Positions 1-12,141 of a stretch of 64,000 nt of DNA are shown here, in pieces. Position 1 is the first letter of the stretch, and each line of letters begins with the position of its first letter. Origin of the DNA: Mycolicibacterium agri (GTDB lineage: Bacteria > Actinomycetota > Actinomycetes > Mycobacteriales > Mycobacteriaceae); NCBI RefSeq assembly GCF_002553505.1, contig NZ_PDCP01000028.1:17684-81683 (forward strand). The letters are read 5' to 3'. Under the pieces are notes generated by a model. It did not search any database. It was not told the DNA's origin and saw only the letters and a program-made list of their open reading frames with translations. The position numbers were made by a program, and so were the translations under genes.

Positions 1-621
1 CACCGTGGCCTTTGGGTTGGGCGGCTGCGAGACGTAGTGGGGGATTGCGGCCCAGAAGGTCACCGCGGGGATGCCCGCGGCGACGCAGGCGTCCTGGAAC
101 ACGCCAGCGATACCGGTCGGGCCTTCGTAGCGGGTCTCTTCCAGCCCGAAGAACTGAGCCGAATCGGGGGAGTAGGCCGCGCCCGACACCGGGACGGGCC
201 GCGTGTGCGGCGTGTCCGCCAGCAGCGCGCCGAGAATGACGACGGTGTCGACGTTGAGCTTGTCGGCGATCGCCAGCAGCTCGGCGCAGAATGTGCGCCA
301 CTTCATATTGGGTTCGACGCCGTGCATCAACACGATGTCGCGATTGGATCCTGGCGGGCGGCAGTGCGAGATGTGCATCGACGGCCAGACGAGCTCGCGG
401 GTCACGCCGTCGATCTGCCGGATGACCGGGCGATTGACCTGGTAGTCGTAGTAGGACTCGTCGTCGATCTCGATGATCGGCTCGGCCTCCCAGATCGCGT
501 CCAGGTGCTCGAGCGCGTCGCTGGCGGCGTCACCAGCGTCGTTCCACCCTTCGAACGCTGCAATCACGACCGTGTTGCGCAGTTCGGGCAGTTCGCGTCC
601 GCTCGATTTCGCCGCCGTCAC
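1..621 (-). CDS. PAC2 family protein (partial, 3' end outside window)
   Basis: The minus-strand reading frame is open from a GTG at 621 to the window edge, giving 207 codons without a stop. The protein shows the N-terminal half of the PAC2 (proteasome assembly chaperone 2-like) family: a NTVVIAAFEGWNDAGDAAS segment near residues 16-34, then the DTVVILGALLADTPHTRPVPV block. In M. tuberculosis the homologue (Rv2125) is next to metH, as here, divergently arranged. Actinobacterial members are of uncertain function; an ATP-grasp-linked or proteasome-assembly role is only a family guess. No clear ribosome site precedes the GTG, so the start may differ by a few codons. Confidence 0.85.
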   Translation of the reverse strand, partial: MTAAKSSGRELPELRNTVVIAAFEGWNDAGDAASDALEHLDAIWEAEPIIEIDDESYYDYQVNRPVIRQIDGVTRELVWPSMHISHCRPPGSNRDIVLMHGVEPNMKWRTFCAELLAIADKLNVDTVVILGALLADTPHTRPVPVSGAAYSPDSAQFFGLEETRYEGPTGIAGVFQDACVAAGIPAVTFWAAIPHYVSQPPNPKATV

Positions 622-790
622 AACTTCAGCGTAAGGCCTGAGGGGTGGAAAGGAGCCGCCATGGCCCGGCGCCGGCGCGTGTTTGACGGCGCCCCGATGT
701 GCGACGCTCCGTTTACGCCGTTGACCAGGAGCGATCTGCAAACGCGCGTTGACCGGCGGGCCGTTTGCATAGACCGACTACCCTGACTAT

Positions 791-4366
<3,576 letters not shown>

Positions 4367-4389
4367 TGCGTCCGGGATGTCAAAAACGT

Positions 4390-5199
4390 CTAGGTCGGGG
4401 CGAACTGGGCGGCGTTCTGACGCGCCCACTGCGCTACTGACTGAGCCGGCGTTCCGGTGAGCTCTTCGACCAGCTGATTGGCCTGCTGAGGGACGTCGAC
4501 GCCACTTGCGATCTGATCGAGATACCAGCGTGCGTACTCGCCCATGGCAGGCCGCAGAGCCTTCTCCGCCTCTTCCCGGCCGCACTGCTCGTATTTCACC
4601 TCGACGCCGATCCCGACGCCGATCTGCTCGGCGATCTGGGCGCGGGTCAGTGCGTCAGGACCGGTGATGGGGTACAGCTTCCCGAAGTGGGTCTGCTCCG
4701 GCCGGGCAAGCAGCGTCGCGGCGACGCGCGCGATGTCGTCCATCGTGATGGGTGCCTCGACGGTCGTCGGGTACGGCTCGCGGACCGTTCGGGTCGCGCG
4801 GATCTGCTCGGCCCAGATGGTGAAATTGTCGATGAACTCGCCCGGCCCGAGTTGGATGTTGACGAGGCCCGATGCCGCAATTTGATCGGCGTGTTCCTGC
4901 CAGTGCCCGCTGCCGGACAGGGCAACCACGTACTGCACGTTTGCCGCGTTCGCCGCTTCGAGTGTGGCCGAAAGTGTCCTGGGCAAAGGCGCCAGATACA
5001 TCCGCTCGACGCCCTCCAGCGCGGCGGGCAGTGTCTCGGGCTTGCCGAGATAGCCGACAACCGGTGTGACGCCATCGGGCAGGTCGGCCTTGGCCGGGTC
5101 GGTCGTCAGCGCACGGATGTCGTTGGCTCCCAGGTCGATCAGGTGATCGACAATGCGTCGTCCGATGTTTCCAGTGGCCCCGGTCACAAGAATCGTCAT
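4390..5199 (-). CDS. NmrA-like NAD(P)-binding atypical SDR
   Basis: This 269-residue protein begins with a Rossmann glycine motif (VTGATGNIGRRIVDHL, residues 5-20) characteristic of NmrA/HSCARG-like atypical short-chain dehydrogenases, which bind NAD(P) and either act as quinone/azo reductases or as redox sensors. It lacks a clear YxxxK catalytic pair. It is convergent with metH (23 bp between stops) and divergent from the HAD gene at 5239 with only 39 bp between starts, so the two promoters must overlap. The substrate cannot be read from the sequence. Confidence 0.85.
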   Translation of the reverse strand: MTILVTGATGNIGRRIVDHLIDLGANDIRALTTDPAKADLPDGVTPVVGYLGKPETLPAALEGVERMYLAPLPRTLSATLEAANAANVQYVVALSGSGHWQEHADQIAASGLVNIQLGPGEFIDNFTIWAEQIRATRTVREPYPTTVEAPITMDDIARVAATLLARPEQTHFGKLYPITGPDALTRAQIAEQIGVGIGVEVKYEQCGREEAEKALRPAMGEYARWYLDQIASGVDVPQQANQLVEELTGTPAQSVAQWARQNAAQFAPT

Positions 5200-5238
5200 G
5201 ATTTCACGCTAACTCGGACCCGTGACACAATCGCGGAT

Positions 5239-5922
5239 GTGAAGGCGGTGCTGTGGGATATGGATGGCACCCTCATCGACTCCGAAAAACTCTGGGATAT
5301 CTCCCTGGCTGCGCTCTACGAACGGCTCGGCGGCGAACTGACTCCCGCGGTTAGAGAGTCGATGGTGGGCAGTGTCGCGGAGGACACCATCCGGATCGTC
5401 TATGACGACCTCGGTTTGGAATTCGACCCGGCCGCGATGGCCGAGTCCAACCGGTGGCTTCGCGACTACACCGCAGACCTGTTCGAGGAAGGTCTGCCAT
5501 GGTGTGAGGGCGCCAAGGAGTTGCTGGACGAGCTGGCCGCCGAGCGCATCCCGATGGCGTTGGTGACCAATACCGAGCGCGTTCTCACCGATCGCGCGCT
5601 CAACAGCATTGGCCGCCATTATTTCTCGGTCACGGTGTGCGGTGACGAAGTGGCAAAGGGCAAGCCAGCGCCGGACCCGTACATGCGTGCCGCAGCGTTG
5701 CTGAGCCTTGCGCCGGAGGACTGCCTGGCTGTCGAGGACTCGGTCACCGGAACTGCCGCGGCCGAGCGCGCCGGGTGCCCGGTGTTGGTGGTGCCCAACG
5801 ATGTAGCGGTGCCAGGCGGCCCGCGCCGTCGTCACGCGTCGTCGCTGGCCGAATTCAGCGTCGATGACCTGCGTGCCGTTCATTCACAACTGATTACGCA
5901 GTTTGAAGAACGGACCGCCTGA
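5239..5922 (+). CDS. HAD superfamily phosphatase (beta-phosphoglucomutase-like subfamily)
   Basis: The 227-residue product has the HAD motifs in order: motif I DMDGTLIDSE (nucleophile Asp near residue 8), motif II TNTER near 113-117, motif III lysine in KGKPAPDPY, and motif IV VEDSVTG. A helical cap sits between motifs I and II, typical of the PGMB/phosphoglycolate phosphatase class. The GTG at 5239 was chosen because it places motif I immediately at the N-terminus as in homologues; the frame stays open much further upstream but would overlap the divergent reductase. The substrate is unknown, probably a small phosphorylated sugar or organic phosphate. Confidence 0.88.
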   Translation: MKAVLWDMDGTLIDSEKLWDISLAALYERLGGELTPAVRESMVGSVAEDTIRIVYDDLGLEFDPAAMAESNRWLRDYTADLFEEGLPWCEGAKELLDELAAERIPMALVTNTERVLTDRALNSIGRHYFSVTVCGDEVAKGKPAPDPYMRAAALLSLAPEDCLAVEDSVTGTAAAERAGCPVLVVPNDVAVPGGPRRRHASSLAEFSVDDLRAVHSQLITQFEERTA

Positions 5923-5979
5923 CTGGGCGTTTGTGATCTAATGTGACGTCTATCACGCAACGCTGCGGAAGGGCGTCCC

Positions 5980-7434
5980 ATGACTCACGGACCCGCGGGT
6001 GAAGCCACATCAGGCGTCGATTACGAAGAATCCGAACACAGCGGCCGTGTCGTCCTGATCGCCTCCGTAGCGGCCCTCGGCGGCCTGCTGTTCGGGTATG
6101 ACAGTGCGGTCATCAACGGCGCCGTGGCGGCCGTGGAGGACCACTTCGCGATCAGCAAGGGCGTGACCGGTGCTGCGGTCGCGGCGGCGTTGATCGGCGC
6201 CGCGCTCGGCGCGGTCGTCGCGGGCCGGCTTGCGGACAAGATCGGCCGGCTGTCGGTGATGAAGATCGCCGCGCTGCTGTTCTTGATCAGCGCGTTCGGC
6301 ACGGGTCTTGCGGCCAACGTCGGGATGTTCGCATTCTTCCGGGTGGTCGGCGGTATCGGTGTCGGTGTCGCGTCGGTCATCGCGCCGGCCTACATCGCCG
6401 AGACATCCCCGCCGCGGATCCGCGGCCGGCTGGGGTCGCTGCAGCAGCTGGCGATCGTCAGCGGCATCTTCGTCTCACTGGCCATCGACGCGCTGCTGGC
6501 GCACCTGGCCGGCGGCTCGCGTGAGGTGCTGTGGCTGGGCATGGAGGCGTGGCGCTGGATGTTCGTCGTGATGGCGGTTCCCGCAGTCGTGTACGGCGCG
6601 CTGGCCTTCACGATTCCCGAGTCACCGCGTTATCTCGTTGCGACATACCGGATTCCGGAAGCACGTAGGGTGCTGACGAGACTGCTCGGCGAGAAGAACC
6701 TGGAATTGACGATCACCCGAATCCAGGAATCCTTGAAGGCGGAAAAGCCGCCGTCCTGGGCTGATTTGAAGAAGCCGACCGGTGGCATCTACGGCATCGT
6801 CTGGGTCGGCGTCTTCCTGTCGATCTTCCAGCAGTTCGTCGGCATCAACGTGATCTTCTACTACTCGAATGTCCTGTGGGAGGCCGTCGGGTTCGGCGAG
6901 AGCCAGGCGTTCATCATCACGGTGATCACGTCGGTGACGAACATCGCGACCACGCTCATCGCGATCGCGCTGATCGACAAGGTCGGGCGCAAGCCGCTGC
7001 TGCTCGTCGGCTCCACCGGCATGGCGATCACCTTGGGCACGATGGCGGTGATTTTCGGCACAGCCCCCGTCGTAGACGGGCAGCCGCATCTGGAGGGCGC
7101 CGCGGGGCCGATCGCCCTGATCGCGGCGAATCTGTTCGTGGTGTCCTTCGGCATGTCGTGGGGCCCGGTGGTGTGGGTGTTGCTCGGCGAGATGTTCCCC
7201 AACCGCATCCGCGGCGCTGCCCTCGGCCTCGCGGCCGCTGCCCAGTGGGTCGCCAACTGCGCGATCACCGCGTCCTTCCCGGCGCTGGGCGACTTCTCGT
7301 TGGGCATCGCCTACGGCTTCTACGCCATCTGCGCGGTGCTGTCGTTCCTGTTCGTGTGGCGCTGGGTCGAGGAGACCAAGGGCAAGCACCTGGAGGATAT
7401 GCACGCCGAGGCGCACGTCACCCCGGCGCACTGA
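5980..7434 (+). CDS. MFS sugar porter (proton-coupled sugar transporter)
   Basis: A 484-residue membrane protein with 12 predicted hydrophobic segments. It carries sugar-porter family (XylE/GalP/GLUT-like) signatures: GRLADKIGR in the 2-3 loop, PESPRYL before the central loop, QQFVGIN in segment 7, DKVGRKPLL in the 8-9 loop, and an RWVEETKGK ending in the PETKG position. It should import a hexose, pentose or polyol with protons; the exact sugar cannot be told. The ATG at 5980 is preceded by a GGAAGGG ribosome site. It stands alone between the HAD gene and hisE. Confidence 0.92.
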   Translation: MTHGPAGEATSGVDYEESEHSGRVVLIASVAALGGLLFGYDSAVINGAVAAVEDHFAISKGVTGAAVAAALIGAALGAVVAGRLADKIGRLSVMKIAALLFLISAFGTGLAANVGMFAFFRVVGGIGVGVASVIAPAYIAETSPPRIRGRLGSLQQLAIVSGIFVSLAIDALLAHLAGGSREVLWLGMEAWRWMFVVMAVPAVVYGALAFTIPESPRYLVATYRIPEARRVLTRLLGEKNLELTITRIQESLKAEKPPSWADLKKPTGGIYGIVWVGVFLSIFQQFVGINVIFYYSNVLWEAVGFGESQAFIITVITSVTNIATTLIAIALIDKVGRKPLLLVGSTGMAITLGTMAVIFGTAPVVDGQPHLEGAAGPIALIAANLFVVSFGMSWGPVVWVLLGEMFPNRIRGAALGLAAAAQWVANCAITASFPALGDFSLGIAYGFYAICAVLSFLFVWRWVEETKGKHLEDMHAEAHVTPAH

Positions 7435-7476
7435 AGCCTGGTCGGCGGAAACCCGCGTGACCGGCGCGGCGGGCGC

Positions 7477-7758
7477 GTGACACAATCGCCTGCCGTGAAG
7501 ACCTTCGACGCGCTGTTCGCCGAATTGAGCGAAAAGGCGCGCACCCGGCCTGCCGGCAGCGGCACCGTCGCCGCCCTCGACGGCGGCCTCCACGGCCTCG
7601 GCAAGAAAATCCTCGAAGAGGCCGGCGAGGTCTGGCTGGCCGCCGAGCACGAGGACGACGACGCGCTGGCCGAGGAGATCAGCCAGTTGCTGTACTGGAC
7701 GCAGGTGCTGATGATCGCCCGCGGCCTGACCCTCAACGACGTGTACGGGAAGCTATGA
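7477..7758 (+). CDS. hisE: Phosphoribosyl-ATP pyrophosphatase
   Basis: HisE hydrolyses phosphoribosyl-ATP to phosphoribosyl-AMP and pyrophosphate, the second step of histidine synthesis. The 93-residue protein has the MazG-like metal-binding helices, with KKILEEAGEVWLA and the following acidic EDDDALAEEISQLLYW segment, and matches the length of mycobacterial HisE. Its stop overlaps the hisG start (ATGA at 7755-7758), so the two are translationally coupled. A GTG at 7477 is the assumed start. In mycobacteria hisE-hisG is separated from the main his operon, as here. Confidence 0.97.
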   Translation: MTQSPAVKTFDALFAELSEKARTRPAGSGTVAALDGGLHGLGKKILEEAGEVWLAAEHEDDDALAEEISQLLYWTQVLMIARGLTLNDVYGKL

Positions 7759-8615
7759 ACGGCATGCTTCGCGTCGCGGTGCCCAACAAAGGCACGTTGA
7801 GTGAGCCGGCCGCCGAGATCCTCTCCGAGGCGGGCTACCGGCGCCGCACCGACCCCAAGGATCTGACGGTCATCGACCCCGTCAACAATGTCGAGTTCTT
7901 CTTCCTGCGGCCGAAGGACATCGCCATTTACGTCGGATCGGGGCAGCTTGATTTCGGTATCACCGGTCGGGATCTGGCCGCCGAATCCGATGCGCCAGTC
8001 CGCGAACGGTTGGCGCTGGGCTTCGGCACGTCAACGTTCCGGTATGCCGCACCCAAGGGCAGCGACTGGACGGTCGCCGATCTGGCCGGCAAGCGCATCG
8101 CCACCGCATTTCCCAATCTGGTCCGAAAAGATCTGGCGGCCAGGGGAATCGAGGCCACCGTCATCCGGCTTGACGGTGCGGTGGAGATCTCTGTGGCGCT
8201 CGGAGTGGCCGACGCTATCGCCGACGTGGTCGGTTCCGGGCGCACGCTGGGCCTGCACGGCCTGGTCGCATTCGGTGAGCCGCTGTGCGATTCGGAAGCC
8301 GTGCTGATCGAAAACACACACCCCAGCGACGACAACGCCGCCGCCCGCGACCAACTGGTGGGCCGCGTGCAAGGCGTGGTGTTCGGCCAGCAGTACCTGA
8401 TGCTGGACTACGACTGCCCGCGCAGCGTTCTGGACGCCGCCACCGCTGTCACACCGGGTTTGGAGTCGCCGACCATCGCGCCACTGGCGGATCCAGCGTG
8501 GGTGGCGGTGCGCGCACTGGTTCCGCGCCGCGACGTCAACGCGATCATGGACGAACTCGCGGCCATCGGCGCCAAGGCAATACTGGCCTCCGACATCAGG
8601 TTCTGCCGGTTCTGA
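7755..8615 (+). CDS. hisG: ATP phosphoribosyltransferase
   Basis: HisG condenses ATP with PRPP, the first and feedback-controlled step of histidine synthesis. At 286 residues it is the long, hexameric form. The catalytic domains (about 1-210) include RVAVPNKGTLSEPAAEIL and the PRPP loop DGAVEISVALGVADAIADVV. The C-terminal domain (about 211-286), ending AILASDIRFCRF, is the ACT-like histidine-binding regulator. The ATG at 7755 overlaps the hisE stop; an internal Met four codons later corresponds to the usual annotated start in M. tuberculosis. Confidence 0.98.
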   Translation: MNGMLRVAVPNKGTLSEPAAEILSEAGYRRRTDPKDLTVIDPVNNVEFFFLRPKDIAIYVGSGQLDFGITGRDLAAESDAPVRERLALGFGTSTFRYAAPKGSDWTVADLAGKRIATAFPNLVRKDLAARGIEATVIRLDGAVEISVALGVADAIADVVGSGRTLGLHGLVAFGEPLCDSEAVLIENTHPSDDNAAARDQLVGRVQGVVFGQQYLMLDYDCPRSVLDAATAVTPGLESPTIAPLADPAWVAVRALVPRRDVNAIMDELAAIGAKAILASDIRFCRF

Positions 8616-8681
8616 TTCAGCCGGTGCCCCATCCGTCTGCGTGTTAGCGTCCGGATGTCCGTCCACGGTCCGGAGGTCCGC

Positions 8682-9182
8682 ATGACGTATTTCCTGGTTT
8701 TGCTGTTCGCCCTGCTGATCGGTGTCGTCGCCGGTCTACGTGCACTGACCGCTCCCGCGGCGGCCGCCTGGGCGGCAGCGCTGGGCTGGATAAACCTCGA
8801 CGGCACCTGGGCAGAGTGGATGGCGCATCCCGTCACGGTCACGGTGTTGACGATCCTGGCGTTGGGGGAGTTGGTTTCCGACCAGTTGCCGAACACACCG
8901 AGCAGGCGGGTGGCGATGCAGTTCGGTGCCAGGCTGGCGACCGGGGGATTCGCGGCGGCCGTGCTCGCCACGGGTGCCGTTCTGAATCCGACCGCGTGGG
9001 TTGTCGTCGGGGCGATCGGCGCCGGTTTGATCGGCGCGGTCGCGGGCACGCTCGGAGGTGCGGAGGCACGTCAACGCCTCGTCGCAGCCATCGGCGGACG
9101 AGATCTGCCGATCGCACTCATCGAGGACGTCGTCGCGGTCGTCGCCGGATTTGTCGTCGTCGGATTGGCATCGGTCATCTAA
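8682..9182 (+). CDS. DUF4126 integral membrane protein
   Basis: A 166-residue, strongly hydrophobic protein with about five membrane segments, starting MTYFLVLLFALLIGVVAGLRALTAPAA. The GLRA(L/M)xAPA start and the DLPIALIEDVVAVVAG end are typical of the DUF4126 family, whose function is unknown. The ATG at 8682 is chosen over an upstream GTG at 8655 because a GGAGGTCC ribosome site lies just ahead of it. It follows hisG in the same direction as the Rv2120c homologue does in M. tuberculosis, and its stop abuts the next gene's ATG. Confidence 0.85.
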   Translation: MTYFLVLLFALLIGVVAGLRALTAPAAAAWAAALGWINLDGTWAEWMAHPVTVTVLTILALGELVSDQLPNTPSRRVAMQFGARLATGGFAAAVLATGAVLNPTAWVVVGAIGAGLIGAVAGTLGGAEARQRLVAAIGGRDLPIALIEDVVAVVAGFVVVGLASVI

Positions 9183-10568
9183 ATGGCTACGGGCACAGAG
9201 CACTTCGACGCGATCATCGTCGGTGCAGGCCAGGCTGGACCGCCGCTGGCGGGCCGACTGACTGCGGCAGGGCACACCGTTGCCGTCATCGAACGCAAGC
9301 TGGTCGGCGGCACCTGCGTGAACTACGGCTGCATTCCGACCAAGACGATGGTGGCCAGCGCCCACGCCGCGCAGACCGCCCGCCGCGGCGCCGAATATGG
9401 CGTCGGTACAGGGGATGTCGCTGTCGACATGACGAAAGTCAAAGCGCGCAAAGACAAGGTCATGACCGATGACCGCAACGGCGTCGAGTCGTGGCTCGAA
9501 GGTATGGACAACTGCACGCTCATCTATGGGCATGCTCGTTTCGAGGACCCGCACACAATCCGCGTCGGCGACCGGCTGCTGCACGGCGAAAAGATCTTTC
9601 TCAACGTCGGTGGACGGGCGGTCGTACCCGACATGCCCGGACTCGACGAGATCGACTACATGACCAATGTCGGCATCCTCGAACTCGATACGCTGCCCGA
9701 GCACCTCGTCATCGTGGGCGGCAGCTACATCGGCCTGGAGTTCGCGCAGATGTACCGGCGCTTCGGCGCCCGCGTCACCGTCATCGAGCGCGGTCCGCGC
9801 CTGACCTCGCGAGAAGACGAGGACGTCTCGGCGGCCATCAAAGAGATCCTCGAAAACGAAGGGATCGCGGTCGAACTCAACGCGAACTCGATCTCGTTCA
9901 ACAAGCGGGACAACGGCTTCGAGGTTACACCACGCGCTGCGGTGGACCCCATCACCGGCTCGCATCTGCTGATCGCCGTCGGGCGGCGCCCCAACACCGA
10001 CGAACTCGGCCTGGAGAAAGCGGGCGTGCAGACCGACGAGCGCGGCCACATCGTCGTCGACGACCACTGCCGCACCAACGTCGACCACATCTGGGCGATG
10101 GGCGACTGCAACGGGCGTGGGGCGTTCACCCACACGTCCTACAACGACTTCGAGATCGTCGCCGCCAACCTCCTGGACAACGATCCGCGCCGGATCAGCG
10201 ACCGCGTGCCCACCTACGCGCTCTACATCGACCCGCCGCTGGGCCGGGCGGGCATGACGGTCGACCAGGTGCGCAAGTCAGGCCGAAAAGCGTTGGTGGG
10301 CAAGCGGCCGATGACCCGCGTCGGGCGGGCGGTCGAGAAGGGCGAGACCCAGGGCTTCATGAAGGTCGTCGTCGACGCCGACACCAAGGAGATTCTCGGT
10401 GCGGCCATCCTCGGTGTCGGCGGCGACGAGGTCATCCACTCCATCCTCGACGTCATGTCGGCCAAGGATCCCTACACCGCGATTTCACGCACCATGCACA
10501 TCCACCCGACGGTCAGCGAGCTGGTGCCGACGATGCTGCAGGAGATGACGCCGCTCGACCAAGGTTGA
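9183..10568 (+). CDS. FAD-dependent pyridine nucleotide-disulfide oxidoreductase (mercuric reductase-like)
   Basis: The 461-residue protein belongs to the two-dinucleotide-fold disulfide reductases. It has an FAD-binding GAGQAG motif near residue 14, the redox pair C45 and C50 in GGTCVNYGCIPTK, a second Rossmann motif IVGGSYIGLEF for NAD(P)H, the FAD motif TNVDHIWAMGD, and the C-terminal base pair H-P-T-V-S-E. It lacks the extra vicinal C-terminal cysteines of true mercuric reductases, so mercury reduction is unlikely; a general NAD(P)H:disulfide or quinone role is more plausible. The ATG follows the DUF4126 stop directly. The 3' end overlaps the convergent flavodoxin-like gene by 56 bp. Confidence 0.88.
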   Translation: MATGTEHFDAIIVGAGQAGPPLAGRLTAAGHTVAVIERKLVGGTCVNYGCIPTKTMVASAHAAQTARRGAEYGVGTGDVAVDMTKVKARKDKVMTDDRNGVESWLEGMDNCTLIYGHARFEDPHTIRVGDRLLHGEKIFLNVGGRAVVPDMPGLDEIDYMTNVGILELDTLPEHLVIVGGSYIGLEFAQMYRRFGARVTVIERGPRLTSREDEDVSAAIKEILENEGIAVELNANSISFNKRDNGFEVTPRAAVDPITGSHLLIAVGRRPNTDELGLEKAGVQTDERGHIVVDDHCRTNVDHIWAMGDCNGRGAFTHTSYNDFEIVAANLLDNDPRRISDRVPTYALYIDPPLGRAGMTVDQVRKSGRKALVGKRPMTRVGRAVEKGETQGFMKVVVDADTKEILGAAILGVGGDEVIHSILDVMSAKDPYTAISRTMHIHPTVSELVPTMLQEMTPLDQG

Positions 10569-11148
10569 ACTGGCGCGTCACCAACGCGACGCGGTGGCCG
10601 AGGTGCCGGCACGTCCGCACATCGGACGGGTGAACCTGGTCCGGATTGGCGTCGACGTTGGTCTGCGCCCCGGCGCCAAGGAAGAAGCCCAGCCGGTTGA
10701 GGTCGTCCTCGGTGGAGGTGGACGTGTTCCAGCCGGCGCTCAAACCCAAGCTGACCCAATGCATATGGTGCTGCGCGGCGAACACCGCCAGCGACATCAG
10801 GGTGTTGAGCTTGTCGCCGCTCTTGCCGCCGGAGTTGGTGAATCCCGCGGCCACCTTGTCACGCCACGTGCCGTTCATGCACCGCCGTCCGGTCTGCTCG
10901 GCGAAGGCCTGAAATGCCGCTGACACATTGCCCATGTAGGTGGCGCTGCCGAAGATGATGGCGTCGGCCCCATCGAGGACGTCCCAGTGCCCGTCGGCCA
11001 TGTTGTCGACGGAGATCATCGTGACGTGAGCGCCGGCGTCGGTGGCGCCGGCGGCAACGGCTTCGGCCAGGGTAGCGGTGTGGCCGAAGCCTGAATGATA
11101 GGCGACCGCGACGGATGGCGCGGCAACGTGAGATCCATTGTGTATCAT
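10513..11148 (-). CDS. Flavodoxin-like NAD(P)H-dependent FMN oxidoreductase (WrbA-type fold)
   Basis: The 211-residue product has the FMN phosphate loop in AYHSGFGHTATLAEAVAAGA (residues about 16-35), the isoalloxazine-contacting GSATYMGNVSAAFQAF segment, and a later FTNSGGKSGDKLNT loop, all typical of flavodoxin-fold reductases of the WrbA/NADPH-FMN type. The ATG at 11148 lies one base after the stop of the SRPBCC gene, so it is the last gene of a three-gene operon ArsR-SRPBCC-flavoprotein. Its 3' end runs 56 bp into the convergent oxidoreductase, longer than the core family needs. Confidence 0.85.
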   Translation of the reverse strand: MIHNGSHVAAPSVAVAYHSGFGHTATLAEAVAAGATDAGAHVTMISVDNMADGHWDVLDGADAIIFGSATYMGNVSAAFQAFAEQTGRRCMNGTWRDKVAAGFTNSGGKSGDKLNTLMSLAVFAAQHHMHWVSLGLSAGWNTSTSTEDDLNRLGFFLGAGAQTNVDANPDQVHPSDVRTCRHLGHRVALVTRQFNLGRAASSPAASSAPAR

Positions 11149-11149
11149 G

Positions 11150-11650
11150 TTATTTCGTCTCCATCTGTGCTTGGACGATTTCCTGCCGTCTGGTACTCCA
11201 GTCGGGCGGCTCCCCGCCGGCAAGGTAGGCTTCCAGCCGGTCGAAGAACGCGTGGGTGCCAAAGCGGAAGCCGGTCGCGTTGCGCGGGCCGAGCCCACGA
11301 TGCGTGAAGCGCAACAGCGTGCCGTCGCCGTCGGGATGCAGTTCGTAACGCACGACGCTGTGTTCGACGATGGCCTGCTTCCACTCGTGTTCAAGCACGC
11401 GCGGTGGATCCCACACGAGGATGCGGCCGGTCATCCGCTTCCTCTCGACGGGTAGCGGCGGGCCAGTGGCGACCATTTCGATCTGGCCGCCCTCGCGGGC
11501 TTCAATTGTCGTCTCGCCGAACCACTGTGCGCGTTCGGCGGGATCGGTGATCGCCGACCACACCGTATCTATGGGGTAGGGCAGCCGTCGCTCGAACGTG
11601 AGCATCGCGTGATCACCTTTGATCGTGAGTCGTCCGTCGTGCGCGGTCAT
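11150..11650 (-). CDS. SRPBCC (AHSA1-like) domain protein
   Basis: The 166-residue protein shows the START/SRPBCC ligand-binding fold of the AHSA1 group: FERRLPYPIDTVWSAITDPAERAQWF near residues 17-42 and, toward the C-terminus, TLLRFTHRGLG and RFGTHAFFDRLEAYLAG. Such proteins commonly sit behind an ArsR regulator and bind hydrophobic ligands; the ligand here is unknown. The ATG at 11650 overlaps the ArsR stop (ATGA), which fixes the start and argues for coupling. The next gene starts one base after this stop. Confidence 0.86.
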   Translation of the reverse strand: MTAHDGRLTIKGDHAMLTFERRLPYPIDTVWSAITDPAERAQWFGETTIEAREGGQIEMVATGPPLPVERKRMTGRILVWDPPRVLEHEWKQAIVEHSVVRYELHPDGDGTLLRFTHRGLGPRNATGFRFGTHAFFDRLEAYLAGGEPPDWSTRRQEIVQAQMETK

Positions 11651-11964
11651 GAGGTCTTCCCGTGCTTGGCTTCCAGGTGGCGTTCGAGGGCGTCCAGATG
11701 GTTCGCCCAGAAGCGCCGGTAGCGCTCGATCCACTCGTCGATGGGCATCAGGCCGTCGGCGCGCAGCGCATAGATCCGGCGCTGGGCGTCGGGCCGTACC
11801 TCCACCAAACCCACTTCGCGGAGCACCCGCAGGTGCCGCGACACCGTCGGCTGCGTCAGGCCGGGCAGCGTGGCGACAAGCTCACCCGCGGTGCGCTCGC
11901 CCTCGGTGAGCACGTCGAGCAACGCCCGCCTGCTGGGCTCGGCGACTGCCTCGAAGACGTCCAT
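11647..11964 (-). CDS. ArsR/SmtB family transcriptional repressor
   Basis: A 105-residue winged-helix regulator with the ArsR core: DVFEAVAEPSRRALLDVLTEGERTAGELVATLPGLTQPTVSRHLRVLREVGLVEVRPDAQRR, with the recognition helix at about residues 38-49. It has no CxC or other metal-binding cysteines, so it is not a classic metal sensor; it resembles the metal-independent ArsR proteins paired with SRPBCC domains. First gene of the operon with the SRPBCC and flavodoxin-like genes. A perfect 14-bp palindrome lies about 20 bp upstream of its ATG and is the likely autoregulatory site. Confidence 0.9.
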   Translation of the reverse strand: MDVFEAVAEPSRRALLDVLTEGERTAGELVATLPGLTQPTVSRHLRVLREVGLVEVRPDAQRRIYALRADGLMPIDEWIERYRRFWANHLDALERHLEAKHGKTS

Positions 11965-11982
11965 GCCTCAAGTATTGCACTC

Positions 11983-11996
11983 CATCTATATAGATG
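11983..11996. promoter_or_regulatory. Candidate ArsR operator (14-bp perfect palindrome)
   Basis: CATCTATATAGATG reads the same on both strands and lies 18 bp in front of the ArsR start codon, in an AT-rich patch of an otherwise GC-rich region. Position and symmetry fit an autoregulated ArsR operator; binding is inferred. Confidence 0.5.
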
Positions 11997-12141
11997 CAAG
12001 CACATATAGTAAGGGTGAGTTGGCGGACCAGAGATCTTGTGGAACCCCAACGGGCCGGGTACGGCGACTCGCCTACGCGACGCGTACTGGCCGGAGCTCT
12101 CGCTGATCAAAAGCTCCGTCGCAGATTCGCTTGGCGACGAG

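Noticed and set aside
37..786. 249-codon plus-strand frame across the PAC2 gene
   Set aside because: Antisense to the PAC2-family frame, which has clear family motifs; the plus-strand product is Arg/Asp-biased.
622..790. Cobalamin riboswitch before metH
   Set aside because: The 169-bp gap lacks the B12-box and is too short for a full aptamer; in mycobacteria the B12 riboswitch is associated with metE rather than metH.
9183..10568. Mercuric reductase (merA) call
   Set aside because: No N-terminal metal-binding domain, no C-terminal cysteine pair and no mer genes nearby; only the general family is supported.
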